A stretch of 64,000 nt of DNA from Ailanthus altissimus. Lineage: Eukaryota; Streptophyta; Magnoliopsida; Sapindales; Simaroubaceae. This document shows, one piece after another, positions 37,801 to 50,676 of the stretch (positions are counted from its first letter, which is position 1; each line of letters begins with the position of its first letter). The notes below the pieces were generated by a model, which saw only the letters and a list, made by a program, of their open reading frames with translations, searched no databases and was not told where the DNA came from. The stretch lies in assembly GCA_946807835.1 (NCBI GenBank), contig OX327699.1:16976014-17040013 (forward strand), in the 5' to 3' direction. The position numbers were made by a program, and so were the translations under genes.

Positions 37801-40800
37801 TTGGCCAAAACTTTACGCATGTCAGCTACGATATTCTAAAGACAGAAAAGGAATGATCCAAGTTCTTATTGGCACAAAAGAACCAACAAAAAATTCCAAC
37901 TTGCAAAATTCAAGATGAAGTAAATTAGTATTGCTTCCCACATTAACTTTATGGACGTCCAAGTGACTGATTGCAAGGTGGGTCTTGATGCGCCAATGAC
38001 TCTTCTGGCTAAGATTCCTCACCACATTCACAGTGAATTTGTGGTTTGGGATGTGAACTGCTTCACGATCATCTCCTCTTATAATCGTTGGTGACCACCA
38101 ACCTACATGCTGATAAAATACTGGACCTTGATTAAAAAAGTTATAATATTCACATCAATTGCATCAATTACTGTTCTTCTTTGTGTCACAGAAGGAAACA
38201 AAGTTATAAGATCTCGCTCAGGGCTAGGTACAGACAAACAGATGAAGAATACACATTATTAGTTCTCCTTCCCATCTAAGCTCCGTTTCTTCAAGTATTG
38301 ACAACAGAAGTAAGACAAACCTCAACAGTGCCAGAAACGTCATATCCTTCAATCTTTGTTTGGATCCACTCATTGACAACAAATGGCTGCGTTGCATGGA
38401 TCATTACACTTGAAAGGAAATTCGTAAATATCTGAATGCATCAAATAGATAAAATCAAGCAAATGGATAATGACGCTGTCAACAAGAGGGGAAGATACTT
38501 TAACATGCTATTTGCTGCTGATATGTTAAGGACTATACGGATCGTATTATGAACAAAAGGACTATTTGGATCATATTATGAACAAGAAAACTGCAGTGAC
38601 TTCAACTGAATTCTGTGAAAACAAAACCAGTCTTTACCTCACGACCAGCAAGGGTGAGCAATACAGTACCAAGACCTCCAGCAGTAAGCCACTTCTGGGT
38701 AGAGAAACCAAGCAACTCCATAAATAACGATACAGCAGCAACCCAAACAGCAGTATAAACAGCTTTACCAGCAAAAGTGAAGCCCATCTGCCAAAGAGGT
38801 AAAAAACTGCTCTAAATGAGATTTGTTAGCTGCACTCTATCAGTGCCCCCAATATAGCTAAATTGTCATCTTATAACTCCCTGACCAAAATTCATGAAAA
38901 CAATTTAGGAAAAGAAAAAGCATGCTATAAACATCAATAGAGTACAATGGCACCAATATAAAACTTGGTACATGCTGATTCTACATTAAATGCCAGGTCC
39001 ACTCAGTCTTGCCCAATGACTATGTAAACTATCAAATAGGTTTTTTCCTCTTCCTACAGAAACTTGCAGCTCTCCATTTATTTTCACCTGAAATAGGCAC
39101 AAGATCAAATAATGTTTATACATAAACTTCTGGTGATGTTTTGGCCTAGAGATTATGGAGAATCAAGTCAAGACAGCATGACTGCCTTGAGTAAATAGAA
39201 ACACAAGTCCTCGTGAAAAAACAATTTGTAAATACCAGTTCACCAAATCTGTAAAACTAGCACAACTTTGAGTCCCAGCACTGATGTAGTCATGTTGAAC
39301 TTAAAAGAAAAATAAATAAAAATAATACTGTACAAGCAGCAAATTAACATACTTTTAAAGCATAACCAAGAGAATTGAGATTAGCAATTATCATTTGTGA
39401 AGTGATAAGAGCATGATCAACAATAAGTGAAAGTGCACAATTCAAGGAATAGAAACTTACATTTCTTGCATCTGCAGAGTCGCCGTCATTGGCCTCCATA
39501 AAGAATTTTTGTGCTTGTTGAAGCAAGCTGCAAATGAAAAGATATGCAATTCTTAAAAGCATGGTTCAAACTTCAACACCAGGCTAGACATTAAAACTGA
39601 ACAGGCAAATCAACAAGCTATGCAACAGATTGATAAATTGATTGCCAACTTCAGAAAGAAATAAAGTTTGATAGCAACCACAATCACCTCGATAAACAAT
39701 AGGCAAATGCCAGCACAGTAGACAATGATCGCATGAAATTCAAAACTCGTTGCTTAACAGCCTGGCTCGCTTCTGAAGGTAAAACTACTGGATCTAGTTC
39801 TCTGAAATAACACTGCAATCAGTACTGATATAATGCATTTGAATAAACAAAAATCATTGAACTCTAATTCTATGCAATTCAGAAGTACACCTGCAGATAA
39901 GTAAAACCCCAGTCCATAGCAACAATGGTTGAAGATAAGAGGTCAGAACATAATTTGTACGACTTTTCTTCCAACTACTGTCAGTCCTCTGCACAAAATT
40001 TCAATAGAGAGTGAGACAACCAGTTAATGGATACAGCCAACATGGAATGGAAAGGCAGTTGGAACAACAATAGAGTTAAGTACATTGAGAAAAATAGCCC
40101 TTCCCAGACGCACAAGTGGCACAAGACCCCATGCTGCAAAAGCAATGATGCCTGCTGCTGGAATCAAACGCAGTACAAGAGGGTTTCCACGTAAGATACC
40201 ACATGATCTGAAATGCGAATGAAATTTAGTACAAATTATGCATTTCAATAAAATGGTATTGATATCCAGGCGCATACACACTACATATACACAAATAAAA
40301 ATGCATTGAATATTAGCACACAGATTAATAGTATGGCCCCAGTTCATCTTTTACCATAAAGAATGGATTGGAAGCCCAAGTCATAAATAGAAGCTAGAAC
40401 TTGTATAACCTGGTTAGCAACTCTGAATAAATTCACCTCTAATGAGCTAATATCTAATAAATTATGCTAAAACTAATTGCTGCAAAGCACCTCTATTGGA
40501 ATAAAACAGAATTAGCACCCATTCAATAAAAGAAAATTTGTTTATAAGAAAAGAAACTAAAACGTTAAGCTACCACAAGGTATATTTTTCTAATATAATG
40601 TACAATATCTTCCAAAACGTATCAGCATTGAGCTTGAGCAACAGATCTTATTACAGATTGAAGAAATTTATCATTGATCCAGGATTCAAAATGTGTTTAC
40701 ATTTTTAAAAGAAAAGATACATAAAAGAGAAAATAAATGACCTTGTCAAAGCTGCAGCAGCAGATTTCAAAACAGGAATCTCATTTCCACCTGGTACTAA

Positions 40801-41346
40801 AACAGATCGGCAGAGAAAGACATTACACTTCGAAGATTTAGGATTGATTGGCCCGCATAAATAGCTTAAAAGATGAAGATTCCAAGCATCGTGCCGCTGA
40901 AAGTGCAACAAACAGAAATTTCAGAAACTAAATTCTATAAATTGCTAATGTATACCCACGCTGGCATAGACTCAAAATGCCAAACAAATTGAATAGCTAA
41001 TTACTGAAAAACCATAGAAAGTAGGCAGAGAACAGAAGTTGGGAAAGCGGTCAAAATTCTTTATCCATGAAAAAGCATACCATAGCATGCGATGAAAGGT
41101 TGAAGTGAACCAATTGGCCTTTTCCTGTTACACCCTGGTAAAAAAAAATAAGTTGAAAAAAAAAATAAAAACAAAATAAACAAATTGCAGTATCATGTAA
41201 TTCAGCACTTTAAACTTTGGAAATTCCTTATGCAAGAATGTAATATTTGAAAGATAGAAATCACATACAGCGTGGATAGCACTGCGTCCAAATTTGTTAT
41301 ATATTTTCAATTCTTGAGACAATTGCAAGGTGCTGAAGCAAGTCAT
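34862..41346 (-). CDS. MSL2/3: MscS-like mechanosensitive channel, plastid type (MSL2/3)
   Basis: Twelve exons on the minus strand join in frame to 2049 nt (682 aa): 41346-41269, 41134-41081, 40896-40742, 40207-40084, 39988-39891, 39801-39688, 39527-39461, 38787-38638, 38431-38321, 38109-37948, 37835-37722, 35683-34862. The Ser/Cys/Arg-rich N-terminus fits a chloroplast transit peptide. Hydrophobic segments lie near residues 107-129, 151-169, 190-208 and 238-256; the pore-type helix follows ([18 protein letters not shown], about 263 onward), then the MscS beta domain ([29 protein letters not shown]). A long acidic, Ser/Thr-rich tail with no domain is encoded by the single last exon. Arabidopsis MSL2 and MSL3 sit in the plastid envelope, relieve hypo-osmotic stress and affect plastid shape and division. 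ATG at 41346 is the first Met after an in-frame TAG. Confidence 0.94.
35979..36690. mobile_element. MITE-like insertion in the last MSL intron
   Basis: The left end (AATAGTGGCTC, then 'caatttgcctagggccc') and the right end read in reverse (GCAGAGGCAGCTC, then 'tttgggccatgggc') are related imperfect terminal inverted repeats with the same GGCC-rich subterminal block. Flanks GTGTACAC (35971-35978) and ATGTGCAC (36691-36698) agree at 6 of 8 positions, compatible with an aged hAT-type 8-bp TSD. The interior is AT-rich and non-coding. It accounts for about a third of the 2.0-kb intron 35684-37721. Confidence 0.5.
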
Positions 41347-42050
41347 TGTTGCAGATACCACCGGTGGCTAAATATCATTAGGCAGTTCGATCTCGCAAGG
41401 AAGCCCAAGAATATGTCTTGAAAGTAAATCTAGCAGATTTATCAAAAAGGTATCAAGTCACAGAACAAGACCTGTCAAAAAAAAAAATCAACACTCATTG
41501 CTACTCAAATTAATAAACAGAGCGAACTTAACAAGAAGAAGTAAGAAATGAAGATCACGAAACTCCAAAGCCTCCCATTTCTTCATAGTTCTTTATAAAA
41601 TCAAGAGTTTAAACTAAATAATTGCAAATAATTTAATTAATTTAAAGTTCTTAGAATTTATCGACAATAAAACAGTGATTAAACACAAAACTTCAGTATT
41701 ACTTCGCCGCCGACTTAATAACTACCAAAATAAGGGGGGGGGGAATTATTCAGAACCAAAACTTACAAAATTTCGTATTTTTTTTTTTTTTTTTTGGAAA
41801 TCAGAATTATAATTGTTAGCCATGTAAACGAATGAAACGAAATTGCATTTTCTTTTGAAAGGTGGAAGAAAAATATTTTCAAGTGAGAATTTGCTGAAGC
41901 GTTCAAAGAACAAAGAGCTGAGAGGTACTTACTGCAAAGCAAAACAAGGAATTGTTGCCTCTGGAAGAAATCGGTTTTTGATTTGTGAGAGATATTATGA
42001 ATATGCCTGCAGATGTGGGAGACTCGGATTTGCGCTAACGTGTACCGACG
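41347..42050 (-). promoter_or_regulatory. MSL 5' UTR with a probable leader intron, and core promoter
   Basis: On the minus strand, a consensus donor GTAAGTACC lies at about 41932 and an acceptor (T-run then GACAG) near 41473, so the leader probably has an intron of about 460 bp. This puts the transcript start at or above about 41950. An 18-bp T run (41780-41797) lies inside the inferred intron. The + strand ORF at 41843-42112 overlaps this leader and is taken as chance. Confidence 0.45.
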
Positions 42051-42119
42051 GTTTGATTTTTCAAGATGACGACGTGGTCCAATCAATTTGCAGTATTTCG
42101 GATATGTGGTAAATCCTTT

Positions 42120-43120
42120 TTCTGTGCAGCCACGAATTCATAATTTAATTTTAACTGTGCGCACTTTATGTGGCGGATTGTGTTTGGAATTCTAACGTAG
42201 TAACGTACGCCTTTCGCGTGCATAATAATAATTCTCTCGTTCCCGCTTCGCACAGTAACGCGTAAGCTGAGCTGAGCGCTTAGGTCCGTGATATTTTTTT
42301 CCTTCTCTTATCCAATTAAGTCATCAAAATAAATTTTCATTATTATTAAAATATTATTAAATAATTATGATGGATATGTTGTAAAAATAATGTGTTTAGT
42401 AATTATTAAATAATAAAATAATAAAAATTTTAATTTATTATTTAATAATTATTTAATATAATATTTTTAAATATAATTTAAAATGTCTAATATTATTTTA
42501 AAATTAATATTGTTAAGGTAAACTGTTTAAATTAAAAAATAAAATAAAGGATTTAAAATTTATATTATAAAAAGTTAAATTATTCAAATAAAAAATCAAC
42601 AATTAAATTATAAAATACTTATTTAATAAGTTAAAATTAAAATTATATATTTATTAATTTCAACATTTTATAGAATAAAATCTATTCCCTCAAACTTAAC
42701 ATACTTCGGCCTCTGAAATTAACCAAATAAGTCATATTAACTGAGTATTATTTCGAGAAAAGTAAATCATATACAACAAAAATGGATCGTGTGAAGATGG
42801 ACCATTTGAGTCGGGACCATTTTGCAATTTTGTAACTTTGTGGACATAAATTGAACTTGTGTCGAAATGATGGAAATTAAAACATAACACGGAACGAGTT
42901 GTTGTCATCCATGATAATGGATTGGATAGGGGAGACACGTGTGTGGTATGCTTCTTTTCTTGGCGTCTTGTGCAGTGAACGCGAGACGACTGCTACTTTG
43001 AAAACAGTTGATTGTCGCCGTCGGGATTAAAGTTGGCACATACCCCAAATTCGCCTTCTTCTCGCAATCATCGGAGCCACCCAAATCAATAGTTTTCCGT
43101 AGAAAGATTAAATTATAATT
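42120..43120. other. Intergenic, MSL upstream region
   Basis: AT-rich; a CACGTG (G-box core) occurs near 42936 in 'gacacgtgtgtgg', about 0.9 kb upstream of the likely MSL transcript start. Otherwise nothing was recognised. Confidence 0.35.
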
Positions 43121-43670
43121 GAAATATTTAAAAATAATTATAATTTTTTATAACAAAAAATTAATTGATTAATTTTTATTAATTAAAAAAATAAATAAAT
43201 AAATAAAATTATTCTTATTATTTATAAAATTAATAATTAAAATAATAAACAAAATTTAAATTTTTCTATGCCCTACTCACACCGCAAGGATGGGAGGAAA
43301 AAGGGGTCGTGCACCCTCCTCGCACGACAAGGAGGGGCCAGCCTCCTATCCTTGCACATAGAGTAAGGAGAGCCATGAGGTAGGGCAAGCAGCTTTGTCA
43401 TTGGTATAGTTATTGTTATAATTTTTTATAATAAAAAATTATTTGATTAATTTTTATTAATTAAACAAATAATAATTAAATAAAATTATTCTTATTAATT
43501 ATAAAATTAATAATTAAAATAATAGATAAATTTTAAAATTCTCTATGCCCTCCTCGCATTGCAAGGATGGGAGGAAAAAAGGGCCCTCCCATCCTCACGG
43601 GCAACATGGAGTAAGGAGGGCCACGAGGCAAGGTATGCGGCTCTACCATTGGTATTGACCCTCAATTTTT
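43120..43670. repeat. Two tandem copies of a ~270-bp repeat
   Basis: Copy 1 (about 43135-43411) and copy 2 (about 43430-43658) both run from 'ataattttttataa(c/t)aaaaaatta' through an AT-rich half to a GC-rich half starting 'tctatgccct' and 'gcaaggatgggaggaaaaa', and end in 'cattggtat'. The GC-rich half contains partly self-complementary 'cctcctcgcacgacaaggagg'. The composition resembles a MITE family duplicated in tandem. No TSD was resolved. Confidence 0.65.
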
Positions 43671-44729
43671 TTTTTATTTTATGTTTTTATTTATTAAATA
43701 TTTTTAGTCAAATTTATCCTATTTTTAATTTATATTACTTCAAAATTATTTATTTTAATTAATTCAAAATATTTTTTAAATTAAATTGTGAAGAAAATAT
43801 GTAAAAATGCTTTATATAAAATAATTTGAAAATCAAACATTTAATTAATAAAATTTATAAAAGTGTCAGATGAGTTACATAAAAAAAATGGTTATTTTCA
43901 AAAAAAAATCAATTTATAAATTAATTGTAACCTTTAAATCAGCGTAGATCCTATGAAGATCAAATAACAAGTATTTTTTTCTTACCATATTAGGCAGCTT
44001 TTGAAAATATTAATTAAGTGACCTAAATGTGTGAAAATTTAACTATTTATTTAACTAACTGGATTTCACAAACTTAATGTCAACGAGCTAATCATATGTA
44101 TCCCTCCCTCACCCCCCCTCCCTTCAGTGCAATCAAACACGTGCGTCTTATACGTTTGTCTATTTATTAGTTACCGTACACACAATTAATTGACTTGGAA
44201 GGGAATGGATCTGCGTAAGATATGATTTAACACCTTTGCCGAAGAGGCTAGCAGTTAGTGGGTCCATGTACAAATACTGCCGACTTCATATTTTGAGCAA
44301 TTATAGAATTTACGAGATGAAGTTGTATTTTTTTAAAAATAGTATTTGGGACCGACAGAAATAGTTATATAGAAGCAATAAAATAAAGCATTATAATAAT
44401 AACGGAAACTTAAATTATAATATTCAATTCAACGTGAATTTAAATATACTTCAATGATTTTCACTTATATATTATTATTAAAAAAAATCATAATTATTAC
44501 AAATATGATTTTAAATAGTAGAGTCTTAGAGTTTTTCTTTTTTATTGAGAAAGAGTGAGTGAAAAAAAAAAGCGTAAGAGTCCTTTATTTATTTTTATTC
44601 AAATTCATTCTAATATCATACTATTAATATTTTTTTTTTATTATTCTTTTAAAGATTATTATATATTATTTGAAATTTAAGATGAGCAACGGTTTCTCAC
44701 TTTTTTAATATTTATTTTATTACAGTCAA
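43671..44729. other. Intergenic AT-rich DNA
   Basis: No gene, RNA or bounded repeat seen. Ends at the target-site duplication of the copia element. Confidence 0.55.
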
Positions 44730-44734
44730 ATATC

Positions 44735-47700
44735 TGTTGGGATTTGTGCTTACGTGCCATTCCTTTTATGTATAAATATTTTCTTTATGTTTATACATTT
44801 ATGATTTCAATATATCACTAATTATTTTATTTTATGGTAAGATGCTTGTAACGTTTTAGACATTGTATGATCTGAATGAGTTCAGATCTGATCTAAAAGA
44901 GTTTAGATCAGAACTAAGAGTTAGTAAAATCTAAAGAGTTAGAGCCTTGTCTGAAATGGGACAAAGACCTAAGAATATATTAATAATGACATAGTTGCAA
45001 TGGGTTGCAAATGGTGCTAAGAAATGTTGTTATGCAAATATGTTCTTAAATTTAATGTTCCTAATCTACCTTCACTAATGCGGGTTGCTAGTGAAGATCT
45101 TAATATATATATATAGATCAGTGTATGTCTATATCTAAATAGTCCAGATGGTTAGTCTTAGCAGACCATGAGTTTAGTGGAAACTCGTATAGAGATACAA
45201 GTATTCAGTAAGGACTGAATATTGAACAGACTCACAAAGATCTCCAATAGACATCCCATAAAGCCGTCAATGAAGGATCTTTCGAGTTGAGTAGTATTTG
45301 TGGTCCTTAGACCTGAGTGCCACGGTGGACTTGTGAGTGATCCATCATACTTTGGTTCCACACATGTCAGATACCTTTCATGGTCTGACCGCTGGGTGTC
45401 GCTGGGTATGGTCCGATGCTCATGGAGTCCGGTGTGTACAGATATGGGATCCATCAACTCAATTGGGTGAGTAAAATATCATGTAACTCTAAGATTGTAT
45501 TTCAGAAAGTCTTATGGCCATAAGCAGACATCCAAGAATTTCTTGGGAAAATAATATCGTGAAAGTGTTTACGGATATTATTTATTGAAATACAAATCTA
45601 GAGATAAGTTTATGGTTGAGCATATGGAGACTTGACGGTATTGATCTATATCTCCGCTCTTCTAGGATATTTATGATGGAAGGATCATACGAATATGTTA
45701 TAACCTCAACTTGTATGGTCTAATGCGCCGTTTTGTAATATCTGTAACATGTGTGTGGGACATTGTTCACGGACGTGTGAAATAGTTTCATATGATAAAT
45801 CGGGCATGGACCTAGAGAGTCTCACAATATGAAGTGTACTCGTTGTGCACTGGGGCGACGAATTGGATTGAATAATTAATCCAACAATTTTCAGCAAAAT
45901 GAAAAATGTTTATAGGTTCCTTTTATTATTCACTTGTCAATAATTGAAGGTAAAACACATTATTGGTTTACAAGAGTTGTTAACCAATAAGAAAATGACA
46001 AGTGACATAATCTTGCTCCATAAATTATTTACCATATATTTACCTATTTACCTTGCTTGGTAAATACATATATGGTAAATGTAAATAATCAAAATAGTTT
46101 TGAATTATTAATATTTTATATATTAATCAAATTATTATTATTAATTGGAATAAGTGGCAAACACCATTTATTAATGGAGAATGCACTTGTTATTAATAAT
46201 AAGGAAAGTTTACCACTTTGTAATTCTTAAATGATGCACTAAGGAAGTGGTAAAACCACTTAACATTGATTAAATGCCATTTACTCTCTAGAAATTGATT
46301 CAATTGGTTGAATCAAATTGGTGAGTGAAAAATATGATAGATTAATGTTTGTAATGGCAAACATGGTTAAGTGGTGGTGGAGCACTAAGAGAAATCATTA
46401 TTTTCACTTAAGAAAGAATTGAAAGAGTTCAATGTGTGCAAGATAGAGTGAAATTCGTTCTAGGAGAAAAGAGAGAGAATTGAGAGCTTATCCTAAGTGT
46501 TTTTCTCAAAGTGTTGAGAGAAAATGCAAAGGCTTACCAAGCTACAACATATAGAGTTGTAAAGAACTATAGAAAACACCCAATTCTTCTCATCTCTTGG
46601 TAGTAATCATAAGGACAAATTGTTTTAAGTGTTAAAACAATCATTTGCTGGAAATTCAAAGCTGCCATTCTAGCTTCACAATCCCACCGAATTTAGTTGT
46701 GAACTAGAATTGTGCAAGGGAACACTTCAAGGTGAGCTCAACAAATTGAAGCTTGGAGTTCTTGAAGATTTGTAAAGCTACCTTCATATCCGGGTAGGTT
46801 ATTTATTTGTTATTCATTTTATATCATGCATGAAATATATATATGAGATATATATTGTAGTAACCAGTATCCACGACTGGTAAGAATAAGTATTTATATA
46901 TGTATAAATATACGTATTTTATTTGTATGTTGGTGATACTTGAATTATATATTGTTAGTAGTAATATTTTTATAGGTTAAGGATATACGATTAGTATTGG
47001 GTTTATTTGTATGACTTTAGATTTATTTTAGGGACCAAATTGTTATACTTTGAAAGTTTTGGGGGCAAATTCGTAAATACCAAAAATTAGCCTTTTAGTA
47101 TAAAAAATACACTTTTGAACCCTAATTTACCATTTTTAGGTCGAGCTACCCATTTTAAGAGAGAGAGAAGAGAGAAATAGAGGAGAGAGAAAGAGGAGAA
47201 GAAGAAGAAAAAGAAGAAGAAATTGGAATTTTGAATTTCAAGAGGTATATCATACGTATTTCTCAATTTATTGGTATTAATTAAGTTAATTCTTTTAAGT
47301 TTTGATTTCTGAAAATATGTATAATTGAGGATTTGTTGTGTATTTCGTAAGATCATATGAGAATTGATGATGATCTATAAGATAGTTTGATAAATCATGA
47401 TGAATTGTGGAATTTCTGCTGGATAACCTCTTGATCTAGGAATTTTATAATTTGTTGTGATTCGATTCTGGTTTTTAATTTTGCGTATATGAAATTAGAC
47501 ATGTTAAGGATCATCGGAGACTTTGAATCGATTGAAAATTCTGGAAATTGAATTTATAGTGAATTTACCAAAATGACCCTAAAATTCTGGAAATTTCCTG
47601 TGTAAACAGTATAGTACAGTGAAAAATAATTTTTGTCCTACTGAATGATCTTCAAAAATTATGAATTTGTTGAATATGATAATTTTATATGTCTAATATG

Positions 47701-49697
47701 ATATACTCGGAATTGAGAATTTAGATCAATGTGGTTGAAGTGTTATGAATTTCTAAAGTGTATCAGCTCATTGCAATATTTGATTAACAGATTTTTAAAG
47801 TTATAGAATAAAATAGTTTTAAAATACTTTTGGCAGTGATTTGGAAGTGAAATATTTATCATGGACTGAGATATGTGTTAAGAGTAATTATGTGGTAGTT
47901 TTATAATTTTTGAGTTAGTATATGATTTTATAAAATTGGGAGATTGAATACTGTTCAGTAAGTATCTTGATCCTGTCAGGTTTGTAGTTTGGATTCGATG
48001 GTGTGTATGGAATGGATTGTGTAGGAAATTTGATATAATATTCATATATAAGAAGGATATATGAGTCAAGAATGGTATATTCTAATTTTGGAGTAATTGG
48101 ACATCATTTGATGTATTAGAAATTTTTGTTAAGTGTAAGTGGTCAGAATGACAGGTTTTAAGAAACCAAATATTTAGACCAATTTGATGTGATAAATGCA
48201 TTGTGTATAATTTTGTAAGCTATTTAAAGTATTTTGTGTGAATTGTGAGGCTTATGAAAGGATTAATCTCCATTGATAGGTTAAGGAGATTTAAGCCTTG
48301 TAACTGAAAGTGTTAAGAGGTAAGTATACTAGACTTTTTACTGAAATCACAATAAACATAGTAATTGTTTTGTATGATTTTGCAAATGGGGTTAAGAATA
48401 TGTTTATGTTATGTCAAAGTATATTTTGATATGAAATGTGAATATATGTTTCTGAATGTGAGCATTGACATTGAGCATGGACATATATGTGTTTTTGTAA
48501 GTGAGCTTTCAAAATAAGATGTATTTAATAAAGAAAGCTTTTGAAGTGTAATATGTCCATGAGAAATATTTTGTATTTTGAGGGTACTTGAACTCACTGT
48601 TAACTTAGTAGGCATTTTATGTGATTTGTGGAGCCTTTATGTGTGGCCTTTCCTTCGGGATTGGTATATGTTATGTGTTCCGTATGTAGGGAGGATCCTA
48701 TTGGTACCTAAAGGAAGTGTGAGTCATCACATTCGTGTGGTGGCGTATTGGTGCATGTGAGAGGACTCACCGATGATCAGGGTGAGGGTTTGGCTTTTAC
48801 CTTCGGGCATGAGCATTATATATGTGTAATTTCAAGACCTCACTTGTACTATTCCTCTCATACGGTATGTCACCTACGAGTGACATTTGGCTCATTATGT
48901 GATATGTAAGTCCTACTAAGTAGTAGTTGAGTGATGGTATTCCTATTATATGTTTTGAAAGAATGTGTAAGCGCTTACATGATATGTGATTTGATAAGAT
49001 TATGATTTTGATTGATAACAACATATCATACATATGCATTGTGTACATATATGTATTTGTATTTGATATATGAAAAACTAGTATGCTTACTGAGTTTTAT
49101 ACTCATTATAGTTTATGGTGATTTCAGGTAAATAAGGTACATGTGTGCTTAGCGGATTTGGCAAGGCTTCTGCTGTTCCTTGGGTTCCCTAAGTTGTTAG
49201 GTTGCTAAGTGTTTCATTTGGGGACACGTGGGATAAAATATTTGATTTGTCCCTGTTGAATAAATACTTATGTATTATTTTATTGTGTGGTTGGATTTAG
49301 TTTAAGTTTCACCAAGTGTAGTAATGGATTGATTTTAAGTAAGAATTTGAAATGAATATATTATGGACTTCCGGTAACAAAGTTGCTACTGGTGACGTAT
49401 TAGAGTGTTAATCTCTGAGAAAACTCTGCGTATCTCCGATTTAGTAATTGTCCAAGTCATAATTCAATTGCTATAATTCTGAAAGAAATTAAAATGAATG
49501 TTTAAGTATTATTGAATGAATGTAAGTGATGTCGTGTGTCAGATCTGTTGGGTCTGGGGCGTGACATATATGTACTTGAATGATCATACATGCTTAAATA
49601 TGTTACATATTGTTTAATATGTATGAATACTTCCGTTGCGTATTTAATTTTTGAAATTATATACATCTATACACATCACACACCATATCACACAACA
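44735..49697 (+). repeat. 5' LTR of the copia element, interrupted
   Basis: Matches the 3' LTR from 44735 to about 46855 and again from about 49567 to 49697. The gap corresponds to the solo LTR insertion. Its end CACAACA is followed by two bases and the tRNA-Met primer-binding site. Confidence 0.92.
46856..49566 (+). mobile_element. 2.7-kb solo LTR, probable Ty3/gypsy, inside the copia 5' LTR
   Basis: This block is absent from the 3' LTR of the same element, where the flanking sequences are contiguous (about 57655). It starts TGTAGTAACCAG and ends GGGGCGTGACA, with TATAT on both sides (46851-46855 and 49567-49571). The target is itself a TA-rich tract, so the TSD is compatible but not fully diagnostic; an alternative start is the TG at 46844. 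The 'ggtctggggcgtgaca' end and the size suggest a large-LTR gypsy (chromovirus-like) family. A purine-rich GAGA/GAAGAA tract sits at 47157-47222. It has no coding capacity. Confidence 0.8.
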
Positions 49698-49699
49698 AA

Positions 49700-49711
49700 T
49701 GGTATCAGAGC
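49700..49711 (+). other. Primer-binding site (initiator tRNA-Met)
   Basis: TGGTATCAGAGC, two bases after the 5' LTR, complementary to the 3' end of plant initiator tRNA-Met and the usual copia primer site. Confidence 0.9.
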
Positions 49712-49940
49712 ATGCTGATATGGTGTTTGCTATTTGATGTTGTTGTAGTTAACATGTTGATGTTATATTGATGAACAACATGATGATGTTTGATTTCAAG
49801 CATGTTGATGTTTAAGATTGAACATGTTGATATTTTATGAATTCTTGGATATGTTGGTATTTAAATTTTTTTATATGATATATGATCATGTTTTAAATCG
49901 GTTGATTTGGGTGCCGGAACAGAAGCAAATTGATTTTAGT

Positions 49941-50365
49941 GCACCGGACACAGTAACAGTGTCCAGCGCTGAGGTGCTATCTGACGGTCGCTACGGCGCC
50001 AGCCTAATTTTGGCCAGCGCCCCGGCGACAATCTATGAGCGCTGCGGCGCCCACATACTAGAATTCAGCGCTGAGGCGCTAGCTTAAGGTCACTGCGGCG
50101 CCAGCCTAATTTTGGCCAGCGCCCCGGCGACAGGCTATGAGCGCTGCGGCGTCCACATACTGGAATTGAGCGCTGAGGCGCTGGGATATGGGCGCTGCAG
50201 CGCCGACTGATATTATGGCCAGCGCCGAGGCGCTAGATATATGGCGCTGCAGCGCCAGCCCGTTATTTGGCCAACGCCGCGGCGCTTACTTCTAAGCGCC
50301 CCCGCGCCCGGATTAATTTTATGAACGCTGCAGCGCCCGTGTTTCAGCGCCGCAACGTTCATCAC
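49941..50365 (+). repeat. GC-rich palindromic repeat array in the copia leader
   Basis: A sharp GC-rich block in AT-rich surroundings. Units starting ggcgccagcctaattttgg occur at 49995 and 50097 (period 102 bp), followed by more diverged units built from the same 'gcgctgcggcgcc', 'gcgctgaggcgct' and 'gccagcgcc' words. Many words are self-complementary (for example ggcgctgcagcgcc). It begins with the small palindrome GGACACAGTAACAGTGTCC. The open frame through it is taken as chance. Confidence 0.8.
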
Positions 50366-50676
50366 TGTTTCTGAAAAAAAAATTTAATTTATTTATCATG
50401 TTTTAACTTATTTTATTGCTGTATTGTACTTCAATAGTTTTCATAACATGATGTGATCATTAAAATACGCTGATAATCACAATGGGAGCCCTATTGGTGG
50501 GGGTTAGTTGTGATTGCGTATTTCTTTATGTATAAATGATCTATATTATTCATTTGGATGAAATGAGTATGTAATAAAATCTCTCTTAATCAGATTGTAA
50601 TATTTTCATTATGAGATAATGTTAAATATGATCCGTCTTATCAATACGGTATTAGACAAGTCACTTCGATTCTTTT

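Noticed and set aside
41843..42112. 89-codon + strand frame with several Cys as a divergent small gene
   Set aside because: Overlaps the MSL leader exon; Cys spacing fits no finger I recognise and there is no independent support.
45158..45457. 99-codon minus-strand frame, nearly identical to the one at 55980-56279
   Set aside because: The pair simply reflects the two LTRs of the copia element; conservation comes from recent duplication, not from coding constraint.
49818..50087. 89-codon frame through the GC-rich leader
   Set aside because: It ends inside the repeat array and starts in LTR-proximal leader sequence; no Gag similarity.
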